From: Anaerolineaceae bacterium
GTDB taxonomy: Bacteria > Chloroflexota > Anaerolineae > Anaerolineales > Anaerolineaceae
Direction: 5' to 3'
Assembly (NCBI GenBank): GCA_003524305.1
Contig: DQHW01000043.1
Coordinates: forward strand, 14,749-23,488
DNA length: 8,740 nucleotides
Program-made: the position numbers and the translations under genes
Shown here: positions 1 through 6,561 of the stretch, piece after piece
Layout: the number at the start of each line of letters is the position of its first letter
Position numbering within the stretch: the first letter of the stretch is position 1
The notes under the pieces: model-generated
What the model was told of the DNA's origin: nothing
Database searches by the model: none
Seen by the model: the letters and a program-made list of their open reading frames with translations, nothing else

Positions 1-722
1 ACTACAACAATTATTACGAGTTCACGCCATCTCCTCAAGGCGTTGCGGGTTTGGCTGAGAATTTCTCGACCTCGCCGTGGGATGTACAGGTTTACGGCAT
101 GGTGAAAAACCCCAAAACTTTTACAGTAGACGAAATGAATCAGCTTTTCAAACCTGAAGAACGCATATATCGTATGCGCTGTGTGGAAGGTTGGAGTCTG
201 GTCATCCCCTGGCTGGGATTTCCACTTTCGAGACTGCTTGAAGCGGTTGAACCCACCACCGCGGCCAGCTATGTACGCTTTGAAACCGTGTTTTCTCCAG
301 ACGAAATGCCGGGGCAGAACACGCTCAGTTATCCATGGCCGTATCAAGAAGGACTCAGACTCGATGAAGCCAACAACGATCTCACCATTTTAGCCACGGG
401 TATGTACGGCGGAGAATTGCCCGCTCAAAACGGCGGCGGCATCCGCCTGGTGGTGCCGTGGAAATACGGATTCAAGTCCGCCAAGGCGCTGGTCAAAATC
501 GAACTGGTGGATTACCAGCCCGACACCTTATGGAATGCCATCGCGCCGAATGAATACGGTTTTTATTCCAACGTCAATCCCAATGTGGATCATCCGCGCT
601 GGTCGCAGGCCACTGAACGGCGCATCGGCGAAACGGAACGCCGCTTGACTTTGATGTTTAATGGCTACGAAGACCAGGTGGCCCATCTTTACGAGGGAAT
701 GGATCTAAAGGTAAATTACTAA
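1..722 (+). CDS. msrP: Protein-methionine-sulfoxide reductase catalytic subunit MsrP (YedY), 5' end missing
   Basis: Molybdopterin enzyme of the sulfite oxidase fold that reduces methionine sulfoxide in periplasmic or exported proteins, with MsrQ as electron donor. The reading frame is open from base 3, so the TTG at 51 is internal and not the start. It begins with YNNYYEFTPSP, a typical MsrP stretch. The Mo-ligand cysteine lies in RMRCVEGWS (codon 180-182), followed by IPWLGFPLSRLLE. The substrate-pocket region GGGIRLVVPWKYGFKSAK is intact. The C-terminus NGYEDQVAHLYEGMDL is the family's usual ending. About 240 codons are visible against roughly 300-330 in full-length relatives, so the Tat signal peptide and N-terminal part lie outside the window. 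The stop is separated by one base from msrQ, so the two are surely co-transcribed. Confidence 0.95.
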   Translation, partial: YNNYYEFTPSPQGVAGLAENFSTSPWDVQVYGMVKNPKTFTVDEMNQLFKPEERIYRMRCVEGWSLVIPWLGFPLSRLLEAVEPTTAASYVRFETVFSPDEMPGQNTLSYPWPYQEGLRLDEANNDLTILATGMYGGELPAQNGGGIRLVVPWKYGFKSAKALVKIELVDYQPDTLWNAIAPNEYGFYSNVNPNVDHPRWSQATERRIGETERRLTLMFNGYEDQVAHLYEGMDLKVNY

Positions 723-723
723 T

Positions 724-1380
724 ATGAATAAAAAAATAGAATGGCTTAGACTTCTCGTCCACTTTGGCGCCTGGGGCACGCTTTTGGTGCTGATTCTCAT
801 CAACTTTCTTAATCCCAATTCGGTTAATCCCATCCTGACCTTTGAACATCATACTGGCAAGACTGCCCTTATTTTTCTGATCTTGTCACTGGCTGGAACC
901 CCGGTCGGCTCGATTTTAGAGTGGAAAGATTTCGCAAAACGCAAGAAAGCTTTCGGCGTCTATGGGTTCATGTTCGCTGCGGTTCATTTAACGACCTTTC
1001 TGTGGTTGGATTATGGATTCCAATTCAAGTTCATCTTAAGTGTAATTAAAAATACGGTTTACATTTGGTTTGGGCTGGCGGCCTTCACCATGCTTCTGGC
1101 AATGGCGATAACCTCTTTCAAAAAGATGAAACAGCTCATGAAAAAGAATTGGAAGCGTCTGCACCGATTGGCATACGTGATCACTCCGTTGGTGGTGGTT
1201 CATTTCTTCTTGATCGTTAAGGCTAATCTCTTTACTTTGCAAGGCAACGTGCAAGAACCGCTGATCTATGGCAGCATCGTGCTCATCTTGCTGTTGGTGC
1301 GAATCCCGCCCATCAAACGCACGCTGATCAACTTGCGTAACGGGATTCAAAGCCGCACCCGGCGCACAAATCCTGTATAA
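724..1380 (+). CDS. msrQ: Heme-binding membrane subunit MsrQ (YedZ)
   Basis: Integral membrane b-type cytochrome of the ferric-reductase-like domain family. It takes electrons from the quinone pool or a flavin reductase and passes them across the membrane to MsrP. The 218 residues contain about six hydrophobic segments (about 10-28, 45-62, 77-95, 112-132, 150-166, 180-194). Candidate heme-ligand histidines are H88 in the AAVHLTTFLWLDYG motif, H147 in KRLHRLAYV and H160 in VVVHFFLIVK; H42/H43 lie before TGKTALI. The order and spacing match YedZ, and the length is normal. The ATG follows the msrP stop after one base. A weak AAAGG lies 10-14 bases upstream, so translation is probably coupled to msrP. 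Confidence 0.93.
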   Translation: MNKKIEWLRLLVHFGAWGTLLVLILINFLNPNSVNPILTFEHHTGKTALIFLILSLAGTPVGSILEWKDFAKRKKAFGVYGFMFAAVHLTTFLWLDYGFQFKFILSVIKNTVYIWFGLAAFTMLLAMAITSFKKMKQLMKKNWKRLHRLAYVITPLVVVHFFLIVKANLFTLQGNVQEPLIYGSIVLILLLVRIPPIKRTLINLRNGIQSRTRRTNPV

Positions 1381-1381
1381 T
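1376..1381 (+). promoter_or_regulatory. Possible -10 element (TATAAT) placed for a leaderless ubiE transcript
   Basis: A perfect TATAAT overlaps the msrQ stop codon and ends eight bases before the ubiE ATG at 1390. Transcription from it would start about at the ATG, giving an mRNA without a leader. No Shine-Dalgarno sequence is seen between msrQ and ubiE. No good -35 exists at the 17-base distance, so this may be chance and ubiE may simply be read from the msrPQ message. Confidence 0.3.
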
Positions 1382-1389
1382 TCGAGTCT

Positions 1390-2085
1390 ATGACTCCCAA
1401 CGAACCCTCGAAACAAGCTGAACAAGTCAGAGCTATGTTCACGCAGATTGCAGGTCGCTATGACCTGATGAACCGCTTGATGAGTTTTGGCCAGGATGTT
1501 TTCTGGCGGCGCAAAATGATGTCAAGGATTAACTTTCCGCCCCGTGCTGAGGTTCTGGATCTTGGCGCCGGCACAGGGGACCTGTCGCGCGAGGTGCGCC
1601 GATTGGCGGATGACGTTTCGATCATCGCCGCGGATTTCACGCTGGATATGCTCGAAGCTGGCAAGGAGTGGCAATCCATTTCGCGCTGTAATGCAGATGC
1701 CATGCGTTTGCCATTTGAAAATAACCGTTTTGATGTGGTTGTATCAGGTTTTTTGGTGCGCAATGTTGAGTGTGTGGAACAGACGTTGGCTGAAATGGTG
1801 CGTGTGCTCAAACCTGGCGGCCAATTATTGATTCTGGATATGACCCGACCGCGCAGCAAGGTTTTGGCCCCCTTCATCCGTTTTTATCTCAATCGGGTGG
1901 TACCGCTGCTTGGCACACTGGTTACCGGTCAAAAAGAAGCCTATACTTACTTGCCTGATTCCACGCAAAGCTTTCTGAAAGCCGAAGAACTGGCAAAAAA
2001 AATGAAGGCCAGCGGCCTTCAAAATGTGGATTTTGAAACACTCAATTTTGGCACCGTTGCCATCCACCGCGGAAATCTTTCTTAA
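1390..2085 (+). CDS. ubiE: UbiE/MenG-type demethylmenaquinone (quinone) C-methyltransferase
   Basis: Class I SAM-dependent methyltransferase of the UbiE/COQ5 family, expected to methylate demethylmenaquinone in the last step of menaquinone synthesis. The N-terminus carries the family signature around Y24 (YDLMNRLMSFG...W39). SAM motif I is VLDLGAGTGDLS at 55-66, motif II is ADF at 81-83, and LKPGGQLLILDMTRP is at 140-154. The C-terminus has YTYLPDS and GTVAIHRG, as in true UbiE rather than generic methyltransferases. Two signature positions are unusual: the histidine before W is aspartate (FGQDVFW), and the usual GLRN is LVRN (122-125). Length (231 aa) is normal. It starts nine bases after msrQ without a visible ribosome binding site. 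The link to MsrPQ makes sense because MsrQ draws on quinol, but that is inference. Confidence 0.85.
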   Translation: MTPNEPSKQAEQVRAMFTQIAGRYDLMNRLMSFGQDVFWRRKMMSRINFPPRAEVLDLGAGTGDLSREVRRLADDVSIIAADFTLDMLEAGKEWQSISRCNADAMRLPFENNRFDVVVSGFLVRNVECVEQTLAEMVRVLKPGGQLLILDMTRPRSKVLAPFIRFYLNRVVPLLGTLVTGQKEAYTYLPDSTQSFLKAEELAKKMKASGLQNVDFETLNFGTVAIHRGNLS

Positions 2086-2549
2086 TCCCTTGCTTTTATT
2101 TTGGATATTGCATCTTTAATTTCAGGTAAAACCCCTAACTGTTGCCACAACCATAAGCGGTCATAAATATCCCAAATCTCGGCAATTTTTTCATCTACGA
2201 TGCGAAAGATATTGATCCCCGAATAATTGACCGGTTTGTTTGTTGGAGAAAGCTCGGAGTATTCGCCTTGTTGGATTCCGTAAAAGGTCCAACGCACCAT
2301 TACCCGATCATCCTCTGCGATCATTTCATCAACTGTCATGCGCCAATCTGGTGACCAAACGTTTTCAAGCCATTTGTAGGCTTCTTTTTCTTTTTGTGGA
2401 TTTGATTCAATGGTTTGTGGGGTGATTGAAGCCTGCTGGATTGTATGAAAAAGAAAGGAAGTAGAAAAAATCTCATCACAGATTTCTGGATGAGAAGGGG
2501 CTTCTTCAAAATAGCGTCTCACAAGTTTTTTATTTTCTGAAATAGACAT
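2082..2549 (-). CDS. SnoaL-like / ester cyclase family protein (NTF2 fold)
   Basis: Predicted soluble NTF2-fold protein of 155 residues of the SnoaL-like polyketide cyclase family. Visible family marks are the N-terminal helix (ENKKLVRRYFEE), an acidic strand segment with EDDRVMVRWTFYG (79-91) and the C-terminal segment IAEIWDIYDRLWLWQQLG (122-139), where other members have a W-D-x-x-[DG] core before QLG. Members of this family are mostly of unknown function, so no substrate is assigned. AAGGA lies about nine bases before the ATG. The gene follows recR on the same strand after 65 bases. Its stop overlaps the convergent ubiE stop. AT-richer codon use than recR hints at separate history, weakly. 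Confidence 0.75.
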   Translation of the reverse strand: MSISENKKLVRRYFEEAPSHPEICDEIFSTSFLFHTIQQASITPQTIESNPQKEKEAYKWLENVWSPDWRMTVDEMIAEDDRVMVRWTFYGIQQGEYSELSPTNKPVNYSGINIFRIVDEKIAEIWDIYDRLWLWQQLGVLPEIKDAISKIKARD

Positions 2550-2594
2550 GAACTTTTATCCTTATCCAACTATTTCACACAAAATAAAACTATT

Positions 2595-2612
2595 CATCCA
2601 GTAAATTGGATG
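2595..2612 (-). terminator. Weak hairpin downstream of recR
   Basis: Read on the minus strand, CATCCA and TGGATG pair around a six-base loop just past the recR stop, followed after a few bases by a T-rich stretch (TTTTATTTTG). The stem is short and not very GC-rich, so it is at most a partial terminator between recR and the SnoaL-like gene. Confidence 0.3.
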
Positions 2613-2614
2613 GT

Positions 2615-3223
2615 CTACCCCATATCTTGCCGACCAGCCAATGCCCGCAGCAGGGTATTTTGATCTGCGTATTCAAGGTCGCCGCCCATGGGAAGTCCGC
2701 GCGCGAGGCGGGTGATCCGCACTCCCATCGGCAGCATCTGCTGCCTTAGGTAAAGGGCCGTGGCATCGCCTTCCATGCTCGGGTTGGTGGCCAGGATGAT
2801 CTCTTTGGCCTCGCCGCTGCGTACCCGTTCAAGCAGTTGTTTGATCTTGAGGTCATCGGGGCCAACTCCCTCAATTGGAGATAGCACACCTTGCAGCACA
2901 TGGTAACGGCCGTGAAAACCGCCTGTGCGTTCCAGTGCCAGCACATCCAGCGGATCTTCAACCACACAGATGGTACCGTCTGCCCGTTTTTCATCTTCAC
3001 AGATTTCGCAGTGTTCCTGGGTGGCAAGCGTGATGTTGTAACAAATCTTGCACTGCCCGGTGGCCGTTTTCAAACCTGTCAGCGCATTAACCAATTGATT
3101 CGCGAGGTCTTCTGGCGCTCTTAAGATATGAAACGCCAACCGCGATGCGGATTTGGGTCCGATGCCGGGCAGGCGTTCGAGCGCATTAATCAGGTTTTGA
3201 ATGGGCAGGGGCAGAATGGACAT
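2615..3223 (-). CDS. recR: Recombination mediator protein RecR
   Basis: Ring-forming DNA-binding protein of the RecFOR pathway; with RecO (and RecF) it loads RecA onto SSB-coated single strands at gaps. All parts are visible: a helix-hairpin-helix (LERLPGIGPKSASRLAFHIL, about 15-34), the four-cysteine zinc finger C58-x2-C61...C72-x2-C75, and a Toprim domain from about 83 with VVEDPLDV (E89, D90) and NPSMEGDATALY (147-158). The C-terminal GLPMGGDLEYADQNTL motif closes the protein. Length of 202 aa is standard. It starts eight bases after ybaB and has no clear Shine-Dalgarno sequence, so translation is probably coupled to ybaB. Confidence 0.98.
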   Translation of the reverse strand: MSILPLPIQNLINALERLPGIGPKSASRLAFHILRAPEDLANQLVNALTGLKTATGQCKICYNITLATQEHCEICEDEKRADGTICVVEDPLDVLALERTGGFHGRYHVLQGVLSPIEGVGPDDLKIKQLLERVRSGEAKEIILATNPSMEGDATALYLRQQMLPMGVRITRLARGLPMGGDLEYADQNTLLRALAGRQDMG

Positions 3224-3231
3224 AAGTCAGT

Positions 3232-3579
3232 TTAGAAACCCATTCCTGAGAGTCCGCCGGCCAGGGGGCCCATCTTTTCTTCTGAAAGCTTGCGTGAATC
3301 ATCCAGTGCCAGGTTAACTGCGCTGAGTATTAAGTCCTGCAGCATTTCGGCATCAGCGTCTTTGATCAATTCGGGGTCAATGATCACTTCTTTGCAGTGC
3401 TGGTCGCCGGTCATGGTCACTTTCACCGCACCGCCGCCCGCAGAAGAAGTGACGGTTTCAACAGCCAACTGTTCCTGTGCGATGGCCATTTGTTCCTGCA
3501 TTTTCTTGATCTGTGCCATCATTCCGCCGCCGGCCATGCCACCCCCGCCGCCCATAGGTCGATTGAATCCTTTTGCCAT
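3232..3579 (-). CDS. ybaB: YbaB/EbfC family nucleoid-associated protein
   Basis: Small DNA-binding protein of the YbaB/EbfC family, a homodimer with tweezer-like arms that binds DNA without strict sequence preference. The 115-residue product has a Met/Gly-rich N-terminus (about 1-22), a helix MMAQIKKMQEQMAIAQEQL, a central strand pair GGGAVKVTMTGDQHCKEVIID and a C-terminal helix with LILSAVNLALDDSRKLSEEKM, all typical. AGGAG lies seven to eight bases before the ATG. It sits between dnaX and recR, 26 bases after dnaX, in the standard cluster order. Confidence 0.95.
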   Translation of the reverse strand: MAKGFNRPMGGGGGMAGGGMMAQIKKMQEQMAIAQEQLAVETVTSSAGGGAVKVTMTGDQHCKEVIIDPELIKDADAEMLQDLILSAVNLALDDSRKLSEEKMGPLAGGLSGMGF

Positions 3580-3605
3580 GGTTGTTCTCCTAAATAATTA
3601 ATGAA

Positions 3606-5225
3606 TTACTGGCGGAGTTTACCGCCAAGATTTAAGGCTGTTCCAACGATGCCGTCTGCGTCTACATCCAAATCAACTGAAGAGGATGAGGTTTTTCCGC
3701 TTACAACAATACACACGATGGGTAGATCCACTTTGAGCAAATGGTGGATTGCCCTGCGGGTGACCTCCAGGTTTTCAGCAGATTCCATTTTTGATTTTAA
3801 CACTTCACTGGCAAAGCCGATCACCAGTGCGCCATCCTTGATCTGCAGGCTTTTGTGAGAGTTCAACAGTGCTTCAGTTTGTGAGCGCTGGCCTTTGACT
3901 TCGGCGCGGATGGTATTCCAATTCGCCTGGATATCTTGAGCAGTGACTTCACTGCCTGTATGTGAACTGAGAACGACCGACGCTGCTCCGGCTTGCACTG
4001 GTTTGAGCGATTCTTTTTCAGATGTCTTTATGGCAGACTGTTCTGTAATCTTGGGAGCGGACTTTTCGCTGCTTTTTGGTTCAACAGCCGCAATCGGTTC
4101 TGAAGTCTTGGTGTGCTTCTCGGCTGCAGGTTTGACATCAACGGTTTGCAGCCCTTCGACAGCGCGGGCAAAGGCTATTTCAAGCGCCATTCCAGGCTGC
4201 CACGAGGTGCGGATGTCGTTTATTGCCTCGTTGAATAAGCGCATCCATTCCATTAAAACAGCCGTTTCAACGGACTGGCTGTGCTTGTGCATCAGGTCTT
4301 TGCTTTCTTTGGTGGCATCCACTTGTTTGTCGTTGCCCATGCGGATGAGCAGCAGGTTGCGCAAGTATTCCACCACCTGGCGCGCATATTGGCGCGGGTC
4401 GCTGCCGCCATCCAGCGCACGGTGAATCACTTCAAGCCCTCGGGCGGTATCACTGGCTTGTATGGCGTTTACCAGGTCGATGACCAGTTGGTTGGTGGCC
4501 GTGCCCAAGACCAACTGGGCTAATTCGAGCGTAATACGTTCACCGGTTGAAGCCAATTGATCGAGCAGAGAAATGCCGTCTCGCATGGCGCCGGTGGATT
4601 GGCGGGCGATCAGGATCAAGGCTTCTTCATCCGCATCAATTTTCTCTTCGGTGCACAGTGTTTTGAGCGTTGATACAATATCCATCACCGGAATGCGCCT
4701 GAATTCGTGGCGTTGGCAGCGTGAAAGCACCGTGGCAGGAATTTTGTGGACTTCGGTGGTGGCTAAAATGAATATGGCATGCGCCGGGGGTTCCTCAAGC
4801 GTTTTAAGCAGCGCATTGAAGGCTGCTGTTGAAAGCATATGAACTTCGTCAATAATATAGACTTTGTATTTACCATCTGAAGGTGAAAAATTGATCTTAT
4901 CACGCAGGTCGCGCACATCTTCCACGCTGGTGTTGGAGGCCGCGTCTATTTCGATCAAATCAAGGTAGCGGCTTTCATTAACGGCGATACAGTTCTTGCA
5001 TCCGTCGCATGGACGGTTTGCCAGGTCGGGAGAAAGGCAATTAACAGCTTTGGCGAGTAGACGGGCGGTAGTGGTTTTACCCGTACCGCGCGGACCAGAA
5101 AGCAAATAAGCATGCCCAACCTTATCCGCCTGGATGGCGTTGCGCAGGGTTTTGACCACATGATCCTGTGCGATCACTTGATCCCATTTTCTTGGGCGCC
5201 ATTTTCGATAAAGAGCCTGGGTCAT
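3606..5225 (-). CDS. dnaX: DNA polymerase III subunit gamma/tau
   Basis: Motor subunit of the replicative clamp loader: an AAA+ ATPase that, with delta and delta', opens and loads the beta sliding clamp. Visible features of the 539 residues: QALYRKWRPRKWDQVIAQ at the start, Walker A GPRGTGKT (44-51), four-cysteine zinc module C63, C73, C76, C79, Walker B IIDEVHM (124-130), sensor 1 ILATTE (153-158) and the SRC motif (168-170). The collar domain runs to about 360. A Lys/Ser/Glu-rich low-complexity linker (about 365-410) with recurring KTSE-like units leads to a C-terminal tau-type domain (about 430-515). GAGG lies upstream of the ATG. No long A run capable of programmed frameshifting is seen, so only the long form is predicted. 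Confidence 0.97.
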   Translation of the reverse strand: MTQALYRKWRPRKWDQVIAQDHVVKTLRNAIQADKVGHAYLLSGPRGTGKTTTARLLAKAVNCLSPDLANRPCDGCKNCIAVNESRYLDLIEIDAASNTSVEDVRDLRDKINFSPSDGKYKVYIIDEVHMLSTAAFNALLKTLEEPPAHAIFILATTEVHKIPATVLSRCQRHEFRRIPVMDIVSTLKTLCTEEKIDADEEALILIARQSTGAMRDGISLLDQLASTGERITLELAQLVLGTATNQLVIDLVNAIQASDTARGLEVIHRALDGGSDPRQYARQVVEYLRNLLLIRMGNDKQVDATKESKDLMHKHSQSVETAVLMEWMRLFNEAINDIRTSWQPGMALEIAFARAVEGLQTVDVKPAAEKHTKTSEPIAAVEPKSSEKSAPKITEQSAIKTSEKESLKPVQAGAASVVLSSHTGSEVTAQDIQANWNTIRAEVKGQRSQTEALLNSHKSLQIKDGALVIGFASEVLKSKMESAENLEVTRRAIHHLLKVDLPIVCIVVSGKTSSSSVDLDVDADGIVGTALNLGGKLRQ

Positions 5226-5276
5226 TTTGTAACATCCTCAAAAACCGAGTTTTAGTGCTGTTGCCAGTTTCTCCCC

Positions 5277-5306
5277 ATTTTAACCGATACTGAACGGGAT
5301 GGTGAA
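5277..5306 (-). promoter_or_regulatory. Possible promoter for dnaX
   Basis: On the minus strand TTCACC (5306-5301) and TAAAAT (5282-5277) stand 18 bases apart, about 50 bases before the dnaX ATG. Each box matches consensus only in part. The 90-base gap between the lamin-tail gene and dnaX would fit an internal promoter. Confidence 0.3.
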
Positions 5307-5315
5307 ATTCTTAAT

Positions 5316-5792
5316 TCAGGGGATAAGGTAGCGTGAGCGTTCTTGGCCTTTACTGTCAAGCAGAATAGCTTTTCCGCCGGATTTCCAAACCGCTTCTGGG
5401 GCATTCCAAAACAATTCCACGGCGGTGTTGACGCCAGCGACAGAATAAACATCCACCGCCCCTTTGGGGAAGATGGTCAATGCCGGAAATATGAATTTGT
5501 CATTTGAACCATTGCTGAGAATCCAATCAGTCATATCAATGGGTTGATCGCCAATATTTTTGAGGCTGATCTTTTCGTAGTTGATTTCACCAGGCAAAAA
5601 AACGGATTGAATTTCGACTGTTTTTTCAGTGAGGGGAGGTAGTTGTGTACTGCCAGTAGTGATGGGTATCTCACCCCCGCTTACGGCTGCCAGTGGGGAG
5701 GGGTGCAGGGCATTCCAGATAAGAATAACCACCAGCATGGTCGCTGCTGATACGGCTACGTTGATCAAGAGATAAGGGAAAATCTTCTTCAT
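5316..5792 (-). CDS. Membrane-anchored lamin-tail-domain (LTD) protein
   Basis: Predicted single-pass or signal-anchored protein, mostly outside the membrane. Residues 1-3 (MKK) precede a hydrophobic segment at about 5-28 (FPYLLINVAVSAATMLVVIL). A low-complexity Pro/Thr/Ser linker (30-58) follows. Residues about 60-155 form a lamin-tail domain, an immunoglobulin-like fold: ISLKNIGDQPIDMTDWILSN, FIFPALTIFPKGAVDVYS, then VELFWNAPEAVWKSGG and AILLDSKGQERSRYLI, the classic strand order. The function of bacterial LTD proteins is not settled; they often occur on secreted or surface proteins. I chose the ATG at 5792 (GGGTG just upstream); a GTG at 5798 adds two residues. It is 90 bases upstream of dnaX on the same strand. 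Confidence 0.75.
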   Translation of the reverse strand: MKKIFPYLLINVAVSAATMLVVILIWNALHPSPLAAVSGGEIPITTGSTQLPPLTEKTVEIQSVFLPGEINYEKISLKNIGDQPIDMTDWILSNGSNDKFIFPALTIFPKGAVDVYSVAGVNTAVELFWNAPEAVWKSGGKAILLDSKGQERSRYLIP

Positions 5793-5855
5793 TGTCACCC
5801 GATTCGGTTAAATGATAGCATAATATGGATATAAAATGTTTTGTCTGGATGAAGA
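5793..5855. promoter_or_regulatory. Divergent promoter region
   Basis: This AT-rich gap separates the divergent lamin-tail and NYN genes and should hold both promoters. On the plus strand TATAAA (5830-5835) is the best -10 for the NYN gene. On the minus strand TATTAT (5825-5820) or TATCAT (5817-5812) could serve the lamin-tail gene. No convincing -35 box is seen on either strand. Confidence 0.35.
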
Positions 5856-6335
5856 ATGAAAAAATTGATTATTGATGGGCACAACCTGGTGCCGAAAATT
5901 GCGGGGCTGCATCTCGCAGATGAAGATGACGAGATACACTTGATCGAGCTGCTACAAGAGTATTGCCGGCTAGCACGCCGTCAGGCAGAGTTGTTTTTTG
6001 ATGGTTCCCCAGAGCCGCGGGCAAGCAATCGAAAAAATGGACTGGTGCACGTCCACTATATCAAACTGGGTTATTCTGCTGATGACGCCATCATCCGGTA
6101 TGTGCGCAATCTTGGCAGTGAAAAAAACAATTTTACGGTTGTGAGTTCTGATCATCGCATCCAAAACGCGGTGCTGGCTTTAGGCTGCAAGGTGATGGGT
6201 TCTGATTCCTTTTCACGTTTGATTAGTACGACACTCAGCAGTGAAGTAGCAGTGCAGCAGCGGCGCGAAAAACCACCTTCTTCAGGTGAAATTGACGAGT
6301 GGTTGAGCTTGTTTGATCAGGATAAAAATTCTTAA
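5856..6335 (+). CDS. NYN domain (YacP-like, PIN-fold) putative ribonuclease
   Basis: Predicted metal-dependent RNase of the NYN/YacP group. The 159-residue product starts with LIIDGHNLV (D7, N10), the defining first motif. Other acidic residues expected in the active site are D49 in LFFDG, D76/D77 in YSADDAII and D99 in VVSSDHRI. These match the PIN-like acidic cluster, so the enzyme should be active; the RNA substrate is unknown. The C-terminal 40 residues are hydrophilic and end with the IDEWLSLFDQ segment. The ribosome binding site (GGATGAAGA) is weak. It is transcribed away from the lamin-tail/dnaX cluster and is followed by the structured non-coding stretch at 6380-6485. Confidence 0.85.
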   Translation: MKKLIIDGHNLVPKIAGLHLADEDDEIHLIELLQEYCRLARRQAELFFDGSPEPRASNRKNGLVHVHYIKLGYSADDAIIRYVRNLGSEKNNFTVVSSDHRIQNAVLALGCKVMGSDSFSRLISTTLSSEVAVQQRREKPPSSGEIDEWLSLFDQDKNS

Positions 6336-6379
6336 TTTATTTTAATGAAATTCTGACAATTAAGGTGTATATTATCCAT

Positions 6380-6485
6380 AAGACACGATTAAAGGTTGAA
6401 CTTAGAGTGTCTTCCATCAATTTTGATGGAGTTCCCTCCCTAGAGAGAAGGCAGACATGTCCCCCCCATGCCTGCCTTTTCGTTT
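6380..6485 (+). ncRNA. Candidate small RNA with three hairpins and C-rich single strands
   Basis: Three consecutive hairpins fill this gap. Hairpin 1 pairs AAGACAC (6380-6386) with GTGTCTT (6407-6413). Hairpin 2 is TCCATCAATTTTGATGGA (6413-6430), a perfect eight-base stem. Hairpin 3 is the intrinsic terminator at 6448-6485. A -10-like TATTAT (6370-6375) would start transcription almost exactly at the first stem; the -35 is poor. The linker between hairpins 2 and 3 has TCCCTCCCT and the terminator loop is TCCCCCC, both complementary to Shine-Dalgarno sequences. It could instead be the 3' UTR of the NYN gene or an attenuator for the next gene. Confidence 0.4.
6448..6485 (+). terminator. Intrinsic terminator
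   Basis: AAGGCAGACATG and CATGCCTGCCTT pair as an eleven-base stem with one A-C mismatch (6455/6471) and a seven-base C-rich loop, followed by TTTTCGTTT. It should end transcription from the NYN gene and/or the candidate small RNA. Confidence 0.8.
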
Positions 6486-6491
6486 AAACAC

Positions 6492-6520
6492 TTGAAAAAT
6501 ACGGCAATTGGTCTTATTCT
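6492..6520 (+). promoter_or_regulatory. Promoter for the PNPOx-like gene
   Basis: TTGAAA (6492-6497) and TATTCT (6515-6520) are spaced by 17 bases, right after the terminator and about 40 bases before the ATG at 6562. This matches a sigma-70-type arrangement for an independently transcribed gene. Confidence 0.45.
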
Positions 6521-6561
6521 TTTAATTTATCTTCTTACCAATATGTGTAAAGGAACAGGCA

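Noticed and set aside
51..53. TTG as the start of MsrP
   Set aside because: The frame is open upstream to base 3 and codes for the conserved YNNYYEFTPSP segment, so the true start lies outside the window.
1036..1425. 129-residue minus-strand open frame over msrQ
   Set aside because: Low-complexity His/Gln-rich product and no family resemblance; msrQ on the plus strand is certain.
3606..4140. Programmed frameshift in dnaX giving a short gamma form
   Set aside because: The longest A runs in the linker are five bases and out of the heptamer register; no A AAA AAG motif or long A tract is seen.
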